Positions 26,976-35,123 of a stretch of DNA of 35,123 bases are shown here, one piece after another; position 1 is the stretch's first letter; each line of letters begins with the position of its first letter. The notes under the pieces were generated by a model. The model made no database searches and had not been told where the DNA came from. It saw only the letters and a list, made by a program, of their open reading frames with translations. The translations under genes were made by a program, and so were the position numbers. This stretch comes from a virus, in the IMG/VR virus record IMGVR_UViG_3300044960_000566, positions 1-35,123 of that record, one strand, 5' to 3'.

Positions 26976-27953
26976 CTACGGCGTCGTGTCGTCGGTGCGG
27001 TAGACGATCGAGATCGGAGGGTTGGTCCCGTCGTTGAGGACCCTGAACGGGAGCGACTGCGGGACGATGTCCGGGCCGCCCACCGTGGGCGTCTCGCCGT
27101 CGAAGCGCACCGCCGGCAGCGTGATCTCGACGTGGTACTTCAGGGCGCCCTCGATGATCGGGCCCTCCCACTTGGCGACGACGCTCGCGATCGTGCCGTT
27201 CACGAAGCGGTTGTACGCCGTGAGGTTCTCGAACTCGGCCGACAGGGAGCCGGACAGGTCCACCATCTCGGCCGGGACCTGCTCCTTCTTCAGGGTGCTC
27301 GCGCGGATCAGGTGGCGGTCGGTCTTGAGGCCGTTGGAGCCCTGGAGGCTGAATTCGGTGAGGTCCATCTGCGACCCGCCGACGATCACCGTGCCGCCGA
27401 CGTAGGAGAGGAGGGTCTGGCCGGTGGGGTAGCTCGCGGTCGCAAGCGTCTGGGCCGTGTCCTCGTCGCGCGCGTCGAAGGTGGTGCGCAGCGCCAGAAG
27501 CCCCCCGACGCCGGACGAGATCTCCCACTGGGTGATCTTGGCCCCGGTGTAGTCGAACGGACGTACGGTCCCGCCGACGTCCGGACGGCCCACCTGGATC
27601 GAGAGCGACAGGCCGTCCATGTCGCCGAGCGTGGCGGTGTGGTCGCGTGTGTTGACGCCGCCGCCAGGCGTTGACGTCGCGACGGCGCCGAGCATGTGCT
27701 TGAACAGGAGGCCGAATCCGCGGGTGGCGACCTCCCACTCCACCTGACCGGACGCGCCGCGACGGTCGGCGACCCAGCGATCTGATCGCAGGACACGGTT
27801 GCCCGCCCGGATGGACCGGCTCTCGATGCGCTCGATCGAGAGCTGGAAGCCCTCCGTGACGAACTCCAGGAAGCGCGTGGGGGCGACCCGCGTGCCCCAT
27901 GTCGACTCGGCCGCGAACCCGATCTGGGCCACGAGCCCTGAGCGCAGCGCCAT
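26976..27953 (-). CDS. major tail (tube) protein
   Basis: A 325-residue protein that should polymerise into the tail tube. Opening LVAQIGFAAESTWGTRVAPT and FLEFVTEGFQLSIERIESRS is the pattern of the 'Phage_tube' families of high-GC siphophages. The rest is beta-rich with FKHMLGAVATSTPGGGVNTR, DYTGAKITQWEISSGVGGLL and LKYHVEITLPAVRFDG. It lies before the chaperone pair and after the terminator-like gene, in keeping with this job. Ends in TAG. Confidence 0.8.
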   Translation of the reverse strand: MALRSGLVAQIGFAAESTWGTRVAPTRFLEFVTEGFQLSIERIESRSIRAGNRVLRSDRWVADRRGASGQVEWEVATRGFGLLFKHMLGAVATSTPGGGVNTRDHTATLGDMDGLSLSIQVGRPDVGGTVRPFDYTGAKITQWEISSGVGGLLALRTTFDARDEDTAQTLATASYPTGQTLLSYVGGTVIVGGSQMDLTEFSLQGSNGLKTDRHLIRASTLKKEQVPAEMVDLSGSLSAEFENLTAYNRFVNGTIASVVAKWEGPIIEGALKYHVEITLPAVRFDGETPTVGGPDIVPQSLPFRVLNDGTNPPISIVYRTDDTTP

Positions 27954-27956
27954 GGC

Positions 27957-28148
27957 CTACTCCTCCCTCTTGGCGGCCTTGGCGGCCGACGGCTTCTCCG
28001 CGGGCTCCCAGTTGCCGGCCTGCTCCAGCAGGGAGTCGGCGACCTCGTCCGGGAACTCGGCGGCCTGCCCGTGCGCGACCTCGATCTCTCGGCCGTCGGG
28101 CAGGGGGACGTAGACCCCTCGGTGGGGGCCTCGGTACACGAGCTTCAT
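27957..28148 (-). CDS. hypothetical protein (63 aa) in structural block
   Basis: A 63-residue protein: KLVYRGPHRGVYVPLPDGRE, then a helix (PDEVADSLLEQAGNW) and a Lys-rich end. Small proteins like this are common just before the major tail gene and may aid head-tail joining. ATG at 28148; three bases separate it from the major tail gene start. Family not recognised. Confidence 0.6.
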   Translation of the reverse strand: MKLVYRGPHRGVYVPLPDGREIEVAHGQAAEFPDEVADSLLEQAGNWEPAEKPSAAKAAKREE

Positions 28149-28176
28149 GGGTGGGCCTCCTCGGGCTCCGGGGGGG

Positions 28177-28614
28177 TCAGATGCGCGCTCGGCAGGCGAT
28201 GTGCACCGTCGCCCGCGCCGTGCGCTGGTCCGTGTCGAAGGTCTCGGTGAGGTCGGTCTTCTCGACCAGCGCCCAGATCAGGTCGGCGACGCCGAGCGGC
28301 GGAGCCGAGAGCGGCCGGAGCGCCTGCTCGATCTCGGCCACGAGGACGAAACACCGCTCGGAGACGTCTCGGGCGGGCTCCAGGGATGGCCGGACGACGT
28401 TGACGATGACCTGCACCGTGTAGCTCTCGTCCCGGCGCTGCTGGCCGATGGCGGCCGAGTCCTGGCTTCCGATCACGTCGCCCACGCAGATCCACTCGCG
28501 CGAGATGGCGTCGTGCGGGATGCCCCAGGTGACCTGGACGCCCGCGAGTGCCGGCCGCGCCTGGATGGCGGAGACGATGGCCGCCTTGACCGCAGGGATC
28601 GTGCTGGTCGCCAT
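28177..28614 (-). CDS. tail terminator/completion protein
   Basis: A 145-residue alpha/beta protein: AVKAAIVSAIQARPALAGVQ, a beta part (VTWGIPHDAISREWICVGDV, SYTVQVIVNVVR), and helix VLVAEIEQALRPL. The pattern and location between connector and major tail genes fit a tail terminator that caps the tube and joins it to the head. It resembles gpU-like folds in layout rather than by a strict motif. Confidence 0.65.
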   Translation of the reverse strand: MATSTIPAVKAAIVSAIQARPALAGVQVTWGIPHDAISREWICVGDVIGSQDSAAIGQQRRDESYTVQVIVNVVRPSLEPARDVSERCFVLVAEIEQALRPLSAPPLGVADLIWALVEKTDLTETFDTDQRTARATVHIACRARI

Positions 28615-28615
28615 C

Positions 28616-29233
28616 TCAGACCGTCACCCTCGCCCAGGGCTCTAGCAGCCGGTGCGCGGCGCTCGGTATCGCCCATGTCGATGCACGGTCGGGGCGGATC
28701 TCCCACCCGGCGTCCGCCTCGATCGCGTACTGCGCCACGGCCCGGTCGGACCAGGCGCCCACGGTCACGATGCAGGCACGCTTGATGTCCTCCGGGACCT
28801 CGACGGTGTCGAAGAGCCCCCACGCACCCGCGATGTCGAGCTGAGCGAAGCCGAAGGCGTCTGCGAAGGCGGAGGCGAGGCTGGTGCGGGTGGACAGGCG
28901 CAGGCGCAGGTACGAGCCGCCGAGCGATCCGCCGAGCGGCTCCAGGGCGTAGTCCTGGTCGGCGACCAGCGCCATGGGCGAACCGCTCTCGGGGTGCAGC
29001 GTCACCGAGGACGCGCTGCGCAGGTCGTGGGGGGCAAGGTCGACCAGGCGGCCCTCAACGCGGAACCGCCTCGTCTGGCTCGCCGTCTTGGGAGCGAACT
29101 CGCGCACGTAGCGCCGCGCGATCGCGCGGCTCGCCGCCGTGATGAGGGCACCCAGCAGGGCATCGTCGCCGCTTGTCGTCACCTCAAGCTGGGCCTTCAC
29201 CTCGGCGAGCGTCACGAGATCGACAGCCGCCAT
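28616..29233 (-). CDS. head-tail connector (gp6/gp15-like)
   Basis: A 205-residue protein with the helix-rich opening of connector proteins (VTLAEVKAQLEVTTSGDDAL, ALITAASRAIARRYVREFAP), then beta strands (FRVEGRLVDLAPHDLRSASS, VTLHPESGSPMALVADQDYA) and a final helix bundle with EDIKRACIVTVGAWSDRA. It should form a ring beneath the portal. ATG at 29233. It lies in the usual place after the capsid genes. Confidence 0.75.
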   Translation of the reverse strand: MAAVDLVTLAEVKAQLEVTTSGDDALLGALITAASRAIARRYVREFAPKTASQTRRFRVEGRLVDLAPHDLRSASSVTLHPESGSPMALVADQDYALEPLGGSLGGSYLRLRLSTRTSLASAFADAFGFAQLDIAGAWGLFDTVEVPEDIKRACIVTVGAWSDRAVAQYAIEADAGWEIRPDRASTWAIPSAAHRLLEPWARVTV

Positions 29234-29239
29234 GTGGGG

Positions 29240-29458
29240 TCAGCGCTCCCGCGTCTGGGCACCGCCGCCGCGCGGACGCGACTGCTTGGCGCCGATGCGC
29301 TCCAGCGCGGCGTCGACCGCCCGGAGCCGCTCGTCCATCGCCTTGGAGGCGTCGGTGTCCTTGCGCGCGATCGCCATCTCGCGCCGTGCCGCGTATCCGG
29401 CGCGCTCGCGCTCCAGCGCAGCCCGGTACGAGGCCGATTGCTCCTGGGTCATCGTCAT
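29240..29458 (-). CDS. small helical protein (72 aa) after capsid gene
   Basis: A 72-residue charged helical protein (EQSASYRAALERERAGYAAR, SKAMDERLRAVDAALERIGA), with a Gly/Arg-rich end. It lies between the capsid hairpin and connector gene and may be a minor head component; no family known. ATG at 29458 after AAGGGGAT. Confidence 0.6.
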   Translation of the reverse strand: MTMTQEQSASYRAALERERAGYAARREMAIARKDTDASKAMDERLRAVDAALERIGAKQSRPRGGGAQTRER

Positions 29459-29486
29459 GTGGGATCCCCTTCGTGATGCCGAGACG

Positions 29487-29514
29487 CCAGGGGCCCGCCG
29501 AAGCGGGCCCCTGG
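29487..29514 (-). terminator. 12-bp perfect hairpin below major capsid gene
   Basis: CCAGGGGCCCGC (29487-29498) pairs with GCGGGCCCCTGG (29503-29514) around loop CGAA. It lies in the 76-bp gap just after the capsid stop. No U-run follows on the minus strand, so it may act as a leaky terminator or stabilise the capsid mRNA 3' end, giving more capsid than connector. Confidence 0.6.
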
Positions 29515-29534
29515 TCCGGTCCGGTGCTGACCGC

Positions 29535-30881
29535 CTAGAAGGTCGGCGTCACCAGCCCGGTGCCGCTGATGATCGCCGTCGCCTTCGGGTAGCGGCCGGC
29601 CGTGAAGGCCGAGTAGCCGTAGACGACCAGCTTCACCGTGAGATTGCCGGCCAAGGTCTGCTCGAAGCGCGCCTGGCGCGGCATCCCGTCGCCCTCCTCC
29701 CAGAGCAGGAGGTCAGGGGCGCGGGACACGACGATGATGTCCTCGTTGGTGCCCGCGCCGAGGTTGGTCGGGATCGAGGCGTCGGTGATGACCGGCAGCC
29801 CCATGATGCTTCCGACCACCTGGCCGTACCCGGCCGCCTCGCCGACCCCGGCCGCGTTGAACGGGCCGCTGGGGTTCGGGACGACGAACGGGCGGCCGGC
29901 CGAGTCGACGGCGGCCGTCAGCCAGCCCCAACGGCGCGGGTGCATGTAGATCGTCGTCGGCGCCATGAAGCGCAGCGAGTTCACCCGCTGGATCGCGTCC
30001 GCGAGCTTGGGGTAGAGCTCGGAGACCGTGGGGGACGCGTCGGTGTAGGTCACCGTCTCGATGCCCGCGGTCTGCCGGATCCCCAGGTGCGTGCCAGAGG
30101 TGCCGTCGTCGTTGACGATCCCGCTGTTGAGCTTGGTGTGGTAGTCGGCGACCAGGTCGGCGAAGACCACGTCCTCGACCATCTCCGAGCGCTCCAGCGC
30201 CTGGCGCGAGACGTCCTGCTGGCCCGCGTAGGTGCGGACGTTCACGTCCAGCTTGGTGTCGTCGATGTCGGTCTCCTGGACCGCCGCGTTCTCGCTCGCC
30301 TGGACCGCAACGGCGGTTCCGGTGGTGATCCGCGAGATCGAGATCACCATCCCGCTGTCGGGCAGCGGCAGGCTGCGCAGCGAGTTCGCCAGCGGGCGGC
30401 CGGCGCGCGCCAGAGGCGCGACCAGGTCGAGCAGATACTGCGGGACGGTCAGGCCGGCGAACGCGCCGGTGCCGACGTCGCGCTGCTGAGCGGTCTCCTG
30501 GCGGTGCCGGCTGAGCCGCTCCTGCGCCGCCACGTCGCCCAGGAACTGCGCGCGGTACATGTCGGAGAAGAAGCTGTGGCGGCCCTCGCGGCGGTAGGTC
30601 TGCTCCTCGCGGACGACCCTGACCTCGCCCTGGCCGCGCTCGGGCTCGGCGTCGCGCTCGGGTGGCGGGAAGGACGCGCGGGCCCTGGCGATCGCTTCGG
30701 CGCGATCCTGGTGGGCGCGGGCCTCCTCGGCCTCGGCGACCGCCTCGTCGAGCACGCGCTTGCGCTCCTCGATGAGGTCCTTGTCGGGGCTCTCGGCTCC
30801 GGCCGCCTCCTCAAGCGCGTCGGCGGCCTCGTTGACCCGCTGGGCGGCGAGCTCCAGCGGGGTGCGGGTGTCGGTGGACAT
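29535..30881 (-). CDS. HK97-fold major capsid protein
   Basis: A 448-residue capsid subunit. The first ~130 residues are a charged coiled coil (LELAAQRVNEAADALEEAAG, AVAEAEEARAHQDRAEAIAR), the delta scaffold domain normally removed by the protease. The HK97 fold follows with LTVPQYLLDLVAPLARAGRP, SGMVISISRITTGTAVAVQA, YAGQQDVSRQALERSEMVED and MHPRRWGWLTAAVD. ATG at 30881 follows GGAGGTGAG, a strong ribosome binding site for a highly expressed gene. The protease gene precedes it. Confidence 0.9.
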   Translation of the reverse strand: MSTDTRTPLELAAQRVNEAADALEEAAGAESPDKDLIEERKRVLDEAVAEAEEARAHQDRAEAIARARASFPPPERDAEPERGQGEVRVVREEQTYRREGRHSFFSDMYRAQFLGDVAAQERLSRHRQETAQQRDVGTGAFAGLTVPQYLLDLVAPLARAGRPLANSLRSLPLPDSGMVISISRITTGTAVAVQASENAAVQETDIDDTKLDVNVRTYAGQQDVSRQALERSEMVEDVVFADLVADYHTKLNSGIVNDDGTSGTHLGIRQTAGIETVTYTDASPTVSELYPKLADAIQRVNSLRFMAPTTIYMHPRRWGWLTAAVDSAGRPFVVPNPSGPFNAAGVGEAAGYGQVVGSIMGLPVITDASIPTNLGAGTNEDIIVVSRAPDLLLWEEGDGMPRQARFEQTLAGNLTVKLVVYGYSAFTAGRYPKATAIISGTGLVTPTF

Positions 30882-30886
30882 CGTGC

Positions 30887-31687
30887 TCACCTCCGGGTGG
30901 TAAGGGACGCGACCCGCGCACGGGCGCGGATCGCCGCGAGCTGTGCGGCTCGCGCGAGGTCGCCATCCGCCGGGGGCGTGGTGGCGTGGTGGTCGCCCAC
31001 CCGCGCAGGGGTGTGACGAGGCCGGAGGCCCTCCGGGTCGATACCGGAGTGACGAAGGCTTGCGAGGGCGGCTCGCAGGCTCGCCGAGGTCTGGGGGTAT
31101 GCGCCCTGCGCACACACGCAGACGTCGTAAAGCTCTGAGACCTCGATGATCGTGTAGTGGTCGGTCTCGTGGCCGGTCGCGGGATCGACCGTGGTGCGCA
31201 GCACATCGCGGCCGATCTCAAACTTGAAGCTCATCTGGTCGACGACCCCATCGGCCATCTGGACGGCGAGATCGCGGACGTGCGAGAGGTCCGGGTTCAA
31301 GCGCGCGAAGACGTGCAGCCCGTCATCCTCCTCCCACAGCTTCATCCCGCCGACCTTGACCGGGCCGTCGGGACCGCCGTGGGTGAGCCGCGCCATCGCG
31401 GTGCGCATGTCGTGGCCGTGGTTGAGGTGGACATCGGGCGGGCGGGCGAGGACGGCGGAGAATGCCCCGGGAGCGATCTCTTCCTCCAGCGTCCACCACT
31501 TGCCGCGGTAGAGCGTCGTGGTCTGGCCGAAGACGGCGGCGACGCCCGACAGGGTGTACGAGCCGTCGCCGGTGCCGGTGGCATCGCGCAGCTCCAGCCC
31601 CCGGACGCGCGCCATCACCTGGCGCGGCTCCCGGTCGAGGACACGCTGAATCTCCGGCGGCAGCGCCGGCATCTGGGTCAGGTCCAT
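30887..31687 (-). CDS. HK97-type prohead protease
   Basis: A 266-residue serine protease that trims scaffold from capsid shells. LSGVAAVFGQTT, EEEIAPGAFSAVL, PDVHLNHGHD (H90), LYDVCVCAQGAYP and VVDQMSFKFEI (S153) match the family; His and Ser are in the expected order and spacing. The final 60 residues are low-complexity and basic. ATG at 31687. It lies between portal and capsid as usual. Confidence 0.85.
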   Translation of the reverse strand: MDLTQMPALPPEIQRVLDREPRQVMARVRGLELRDATGTGDGSYTLSGVAAVFGQTTTLYRGKWWTLEEEIAPGAFSAVLARPPDVHLNHGHDMRTAMARLTHGGPDGPVKVGGMKLWEEDDGLHVFARLNPDLSHVRDLAVQMADGVVDQMSFKFEIGRDVLRTTVDPATGHETDHYTIIEVSELYDVCVCAQGAYPQTSASLRAALASLRHSGIDPEGLRPRHTPARVGDHHATTPPADGDLARAAQLAAIRARARVASLTTRR

Positions 31688-31693
31688 CGGCTC

Positions 31694-32938
31694 CTACTCC
31701 TCGCCGCTGGTGTCTTGCGCGGGCTGCGGGGGGTTCGGCGCGCCGCCGACCGGAACGATCTGCGGGATCATCCCCAGGCCATTCGGCAGCGGCGGCAGGC
31801 CGCGCGGGATACGCCACTCGTCGGGCATCAGACGCCCGTCTTGGATCTGCTGGTGGGCGATGGCGTCCTCAGTGATCAGATCGCCGCGTACGACGTCCTC
31901 GGTGAGGAAGCGCGGGTAGACGCGCGATCCGGGGCCGAAGAGCTGCGGGTCGGCACGGAGCGCCTGCTCGATCCGGGCCAGCCGTGGGCCGAGCCCGTAG
32001 CGCAGCCAGCGATCCTCCTCGTGCTCTGGGCTGAGCGGACGGTCCGATCGCTGCACGCCGAGCAGGCTCGGCTGCACGTTGAAGATCCGGGCGACCTCCT
32101 CGACACCGAACTGCATCGCCTCGACGAATTGCGTGTCGGTCATGCTGAGTCCGATGCGCTGGATGCTCGCCCCACCGCCGAGGACCGCGGTGCGGCCGGC
32201 GTTCTGCGGCCCCTCATAGGTCTCGCGCCAGAGATCGCGCCAGGCCCGCGCCTTCTCTGGGGTCATCGTCTCCGGGTAGGTCACGGCCAGGCCGATGCTC
32301 GCGCCGCGCTCGTACGTGGTGGCCTCATGGGCGATCTTCGCCAGCGCCGCGCCGATCGTCCGCCGGTGGAGCTCGATGGGGGAGGGTGCCAGCATGGCAC
32401 CTCCGCCGCCGTGACCGCGGATGTGCAGGATGGTCTCGGGACCGACGGTGTAGACGCCATCGCCCTGCCCGACCGGATCCACGAAGCCCCTGCCGACCGT
32501 GACGCGCCAGACCAGGCGGCCGGCATCCATCCGCGGCGCGACCTGATCGGGGTGCAGCGCCCAGAGCTCGACGACCTGCGAGGTGGCCGGGTCGACGGTC
32601 TTCCAGACGAAGGCGTTGCCGCGGAACGAGAGCGACTCTTCGATGGTCTCCTTGACCTCGAACCAGGTCTGGTGTCCGTTCGGCGGCTCGGCGAACAGGC
32701 GCGCCCGCCAGCCGGTGCTGACGCGCTCGCGTGTCTGGCCCGTGCCGCGGAAGACGCCCAGGTCGAGGACCGCGACCGACTGCGCGGCGATCCTCACGGC
32801 CAGGTTCACGGCCGGGACGCCGCGGGCGGCATGATGGGTGACGGTCTGTCCGCCCGCCATCGCCGGTGGCCGCGGCGGAATGCCGATCTCACCGAACGTC
32901 GTGCGGACGTTGGTCCCCTCGCGCGTGGCCAGGATCAT
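31694..32938 (-). CDS. HK97-type portal protein
   Basis: A 414-residue portal subunit, the ring through which DNA enters and leaves. Visible family features: VPAVNLAVRIAAQSVAVLDL, SLSFRGNAFVWK, LWALHPDQVAPRMDAGRLVW, ILHIRGHGGG and AMQFGVEEVARIFNVQPSLL. C-terminal tail is Pro-rich. ATG at 32938 overlaps the small gene upstream (ATGA). Length is normal for HK97 portals. Confidence 0.85.
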   Translation of the reverse strand: MILATREGTNVRTTFGEIGIPPRPPAMAGGQTVTHHAARGVPAVNLAVRIAAQSVAVLDLGVFRGTGQTRERVSTGWRARLFAEPPNGHQTWFEVKETIEESLSFRGNAFVWKTVDPATSQVVELWALHPDQVAPRMDAGRLVWRVTVGRGFVDPVGQGDGVYTVGPETILHIRGHGGGGAMLAPSPIELHRRTIGAALAKIAHEATTYERGASIGLAVTYPETMTPEKARAWRDLWRETYEGPQNAGRTAVLGGGASIQRIGLSMTDTQFVEAMQFGVEEVARIFNVQPSLLGVQRSDRPLSPEHEEDRWLRYGLGPRLARIEQALRADPQLFGPGSRVYPRFLTEDVVRGDLITEDAIAHQQIQDGRLMPDEWRIPRGLPPLPNGLGMIPQIVPVGGAPNPPQPAQDTSGEE

Positions 32939-33180
32939 GCGTGGAGCACCTGCACGAAGACGACTCGCTCGGACGGGACCTCGACCGTGCCCTCAAGGGG
33001 GATCGTCCGGTCCTCGGTGTGGAGCACCTTTGGCTGGAGCAGGACGTAGTGCCCGCACCAGCGGCCGAGCATGATGCCCTCGATGCTCGGAGCCGGCACG
33101 CCCGGCCGGTCCTCAAGGTGGAGCCGAACGCGCCGCTTGCCGCGCAGCGCGTAGAGGATGCGCCCGAGCCAGCGCGGCAT
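32935..33180 (-). CDS. small protein between terminase and portal (81 aa)
   Basis: An 81-residue protein: a basic start (PRWLGRILYALRGKRRVRLH), then beta-rich SIEGIMLGRWCGHYVLLQPK and VEVPSERVVFVQVL. Proteins of this kind recur between terminase and portal in high-GC phages, with unknown role. ATG at 33180 shares one base with the terminase stop (TGATG). Confidence 0.65.
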   Translation of the reverse strand: MPRWLGRILYALRGKRRVRLHLEDRPGVPAPSIEGIMLGRWCGHYVLLQPKVLHTEDRTIPLEGTVEVPSERVVFVQVLHA

Positions 33181-34706
33181 CACCAGACCTCCAGGAACGG
33201 CTGGACAGCGGCCCGGCGCGACGCGCGCCAGACGGCCAGCGCCATCGCCGGAACGGCGTCGATCGGCCGTGAGTGCCGGCGCTTGTGGACGATCCACCCG
33301 CGCTCGTCCTGGGTCGCCTTACAGGCGGCGATGTGGGCTGCGATCTGCGGGTCGCCGCGGTGGCGGACCCTGCCGTCAGCGACGGCGCGCTCGAAGGCGG
33401 CCAGGGCGTCGCGGTAGTGGTTGCTGCCCGGCTGGACGTCGAAGATGGCCGCCTCGGGCAGGCGCGTCTCCAGGATGTCGGCCGAGCGGTCGAGGTAGCG
33501 TGGGTCGTAGGCTGCCTCGATCACGCGGTGCGCGCCGAAGCGCTCCACGATGAATTCCTCGACGTGGTCGTAGTCGATCCGGCCGCCCTCGTGCAGGACG
33601 TGGTGCGGCGCGTCGCGCCGGACCGAGAAGATCCGCGCGTCCACGTCGATGCGCCCGTCCTCGGCGGGCGAGGCCCAGGCGACCACGGTGGTGTCGTGCG
33701 TGCGCGAGCCGTCGAGGCCGAGGTAGACCTCCCGTCCCTCGGCGATGGGGCCGCCGTCGCCGAGAGCGCGCCAGTCATCCACCGCGATGTAGGTGTCGGT
33801 CGCGGCCGCCCACACGCAGGCGTGGAGCTGCAGGAACTCGGCGTCGGTGAGCTCGGGGTTCTCGGCCTGGCGGCGCAGGTAGTCCTCGCTGACCCAGCTC
33901 GCCGGGTTGGCGGCCTTCACGGCCGCCACGTCGTGCCGGTCGGCGGTCGGGGCCGAGTAGTTGTAGACGAGCGTCCGCGAGGCGAGGTTGCGGCTGATCG
34001 TGAGTCCGGGATGAGGTGACTCGGTCTCCCCGGCGGCCTCGTTGCCGTCGATGATGCGCCCGAGGATGCCCTCCTCGCGATCGTGTGCCTCTCCGGCCGT
34101 CGTGATCGTGAATGTCTGCGCGGCCCGACGGGCCCCGCCGCCGGTGGTGAGCGCGGCCCATGCGCGGCGAAGGGACGGCGTCGTCCACTGGGCGAGCTCG
34201 TCGCACACGACCAGCGAGGGGTTGTAGCCGTGCAGCCGCTCGGGGCTGGACGACATGCGCAGGATCTTCCCCCCGCCGTCGACACGGGCGATCTCGCCGA
34301 TGTAGTCGCGGATGTGGACTTGGTCGGCCAGGTGCGGGGAGCGGCGCACGAACGAGGCGACCGAGTCGAACAGGCGCCCGGCCTGACGGTCCGAGGAGGC
34401 GGCGAGGAGGATCTCCGGGGCGCCGTCGTCGTGCAGTAGCCGGTAGACCGAGTACGCGGCCAGGAGCGTCGTCTTGCCGTTCTTGCGCGGCAGCACCAGG
34501 ACGACCGAGCGCCAGACCGAGCGCTCCTCGTCGTCGACGGCCATCGCCTCGCCCATGAACTCGCGCTGGAAGGCCTCGATCCGGAGCGGCTGGCCGGCGA
34601 AGTCGTCGACCCACTGCTCGCAGTACGTCTCGGCCCACCAGGCGAAGTGGTCGACGCCGGTGGCCGCGGCGTAGGCGGCGCAGCGCTCGGGAGCGAGCGT
34701 CGTCAC
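33180..34706 (-). CDS. terL: terminase large subunit
   Basis: A 508-residue packaging motor and nuclease. ATPase: PRKNGKTT (73-80, Walker A) and LVVCDELAQW (D169-E170, Walker B), with a coupling segment FTITTAG. RNase H-like nuclease: GLDGSRTHDTT (D332), AAYDPRYLD (D401) and a late Asp in RPIDAVPAMALAVW. GTG at 34706 overlaps the small subunit stop (GTGA). It is normal in length and domain order. Confidence 0.92.
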   Translation of the reverse strand: MTTLAPERCAAYAAATGVDHFAWWAETYCEQWVDDFAGQPLRIEAFQREFMGEAMAVDDEERSVWRSVVLVLPRKNGKTTLLAAYSVYRLLHDDGAPEILLAASSDRQAGRLFDSVASFVRRSPHLADQVHIRDYIGEIARVDGGGKILRMSSSPERLHGYNPSLVVCDELAQWTTPSLRRAWAALTTGGGARRAAQTFTITTAGEAHDREEGILGRIIDGNEAAGETESPHPGLTISRNLASRTLVYNYSAPTADRHDVAAVKAANPASWVSEDYLRRQAENPELTDAEFLQLHACVWAAATDTYIAVDDWRALGDGGPIAEGREVYLGLDGSRTHDTTVVAWASPAEDGRIDVDARIFSVRRDAPHHVLHEGGRIDYDHVEEFIVERFGAHRVIEAAYDPRYLDRSADILETRLPEAAIFDVQPGSNHYRDALAAFERAVADGRVRHRGDPQIAAHIAACKATQDERGWIVHKRRHSRPIDAVPAMALAVWRASRRAAVQPFLEVW

Positions 34707-35098
34707 TTCACCCTCCGCATCCGCGGCGGCGAGGCTGCACGGTCCGGCGCCGACACCGAGGCGACCGGGCGGCCGGGAGCGCGCTTGGTGCGGGCCGAGA
34801 CGTCCAGGCCGACCGCGGCGGCGTACTTCGCCGCGGCCGCGTCGGCGTCGGCGATCATCTTGACCAGCGGGTGGGGGATCGGCTGGCGCATCGAGCCCTC
34901 GGCGAGCGACGGGCGGCCCATCCCGTCCCACTCCTCGCGCAGCTTCGCGGCGAGGGCGACCGCGTCGGCGTAACGGTCGACCGCCTCGGCGTAGGCCTCG
35001 CGCTCCAGCTCGTCCGGGACGAGTCGCTCAAGCGCGGCGCGGGCCCGGCGGACGGCGGCGGCACGGGCCTTCGCCTCGGCGCTTTTCGAAACGGCCAT
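34703..35098 (-). CDS. terS: terminase small subunit (P27-like)
   Basis: A 131-residue DNA-recognition subunit that binds the packaging site. Helical (ARAALERLVPDELEREAYAE, RYADAVALAAKLREEWDGMG) with PHPLVKMIADADAAAAKYAA, typical of the P27 family where the middle motif is 'NP-v-kl...a...l'. The C-terminus is basic and Pro-rich. ATG at 35098 shares one base with a stop codon at 35098-35100 of a frame coming from beyond the window. Confidence 0.75.
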   Translation of the reverse strand: MAVSKSAEAKARAAAVRRARAALERLVPDELEREAYAEAVDRYADAVALAAKLREEWDGMGRPSLAEGSMRQPIPHPLVKMIADADAAAAKYAAAVGLDVSARTKRAPGRPVASVSAPDRAASPPRMRRVK

Positions 35099-35123
35099 CA
35101 GCGAGAATCCGTCCGAGGAAGGT
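35098..35123 (-). CDS. C-terminal end of a gene running in from outside the window
   Basis: Seven codons (LPRTDSR) before TGA at 35100-35098, overlapping the terminase small subunit start as TGATG. If the molecule is circular, this frame continues from position 1 and meets the HNH gene at the C9 run (32-40). It is then probably the true end of that HNH protein, given one base difference. Confidence 0.4.

Noticed and set aside
29139-33049. Long plus-strand open frames opposite capsid, protease and portal genes
   Set aside because: They are GC-rich shadows: no ribosome binding sites, no motifs, and the opposite strand carries clear conserved proteins.

Overview
This window is almost wall-to-wall coding, very GC-rich (about 70% by eye) double-stranded DNA from a tailed phage with an HK97-type head and a long non-contractile-type tail (siphovirus plan). 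GC content, GTG/TTG start use and the gene families fit a phage of an actinobacterium or another high-GC bacterium; the host cannot be fixed from the sequence. I see no integrase, tRNA, CRISPR array or insertion sequence.

Layout. Nearly everything reads leftwards (minus strand), so it is easiest to read from the right end down. 35.1 to 26.1 kb is the packaging and head block: terminase small and large subunits, portal, prohead protease, major capsid, connector, tail terminator-like protein, major tail tube protein, gp10-like protein, and a tail-assembly chaperone pair joined by a -1 frameshift at C CCC CCG. 26.1 to 18.3 kb is the tail: a tape measure with an embedded M23-like fold, a distal tail protein ending in a carbohydrate-binding-like sandwich, and a hub protein with an inserted PA14 domain. 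A plus-strand gene for a secreted HExxH metallopeptidase follows (17.7 to 18.3 kb). 17.6 to 16.1 kb is the lysis cassette (membrane protein, CHAP-like endolysin, two-helix holin candidate). Then comes an ECF-type sigma factor (15.5 to 16.1 kb).

A divergent control region lies at 14.47 to 14.58 kb, with a perfect 18-bp palindrome. A Cro-like gene and a zinc-ribbon gene read right from it. A Xre repressor reads left and heads a long early operon (14.5 to about 0.5 kb). In that operon successive genes are mostly joined by ATGA, GTGA or TGATG overlaps. It encodes small proteins, a pentapeptide-repeat protein, a C5-cytosine methyltransferase flanked by 42-bp direct repeats, a Sak4-like recombinase ATPase with a Cas4-like nuclease, an amino-methyltransferase, a RuvC-like resolvase and a primase-helicase fusion. 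A cluster of GGGTGCGCCCC iterons at the end of the helicase gene is a candidate origin. One plus-strand HTH gene (3.85 to 4.30 kb) interrupts the operon.

Two overlapping HNH endonuclease genes close the left end. The second runs off position 1. If the molecule is joined end to end, and one base in a C9 run (32-40) is corrected, that HNH gene ends exactly on a TGATG overlap with the terminase small subunit start. HNH genes normally sit just upstream of terminase, so the window looks like a complete or nearly complete circularly permuted genome rather than a random fragment.

Functions fit together as follows. The Xre/Cro pair sets the early switch. The early operon replicates (primase-helicase, iterons), recombines (Sak4, Cas4-like, RuvC-like) and methylates DNA. 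HNH plus terminase package it. The sigma factor may steer host RNA polymerase to phage promoters. The PA14, CBM-like and M23-like tail modules suggest attack on a glycan-rich envelope.
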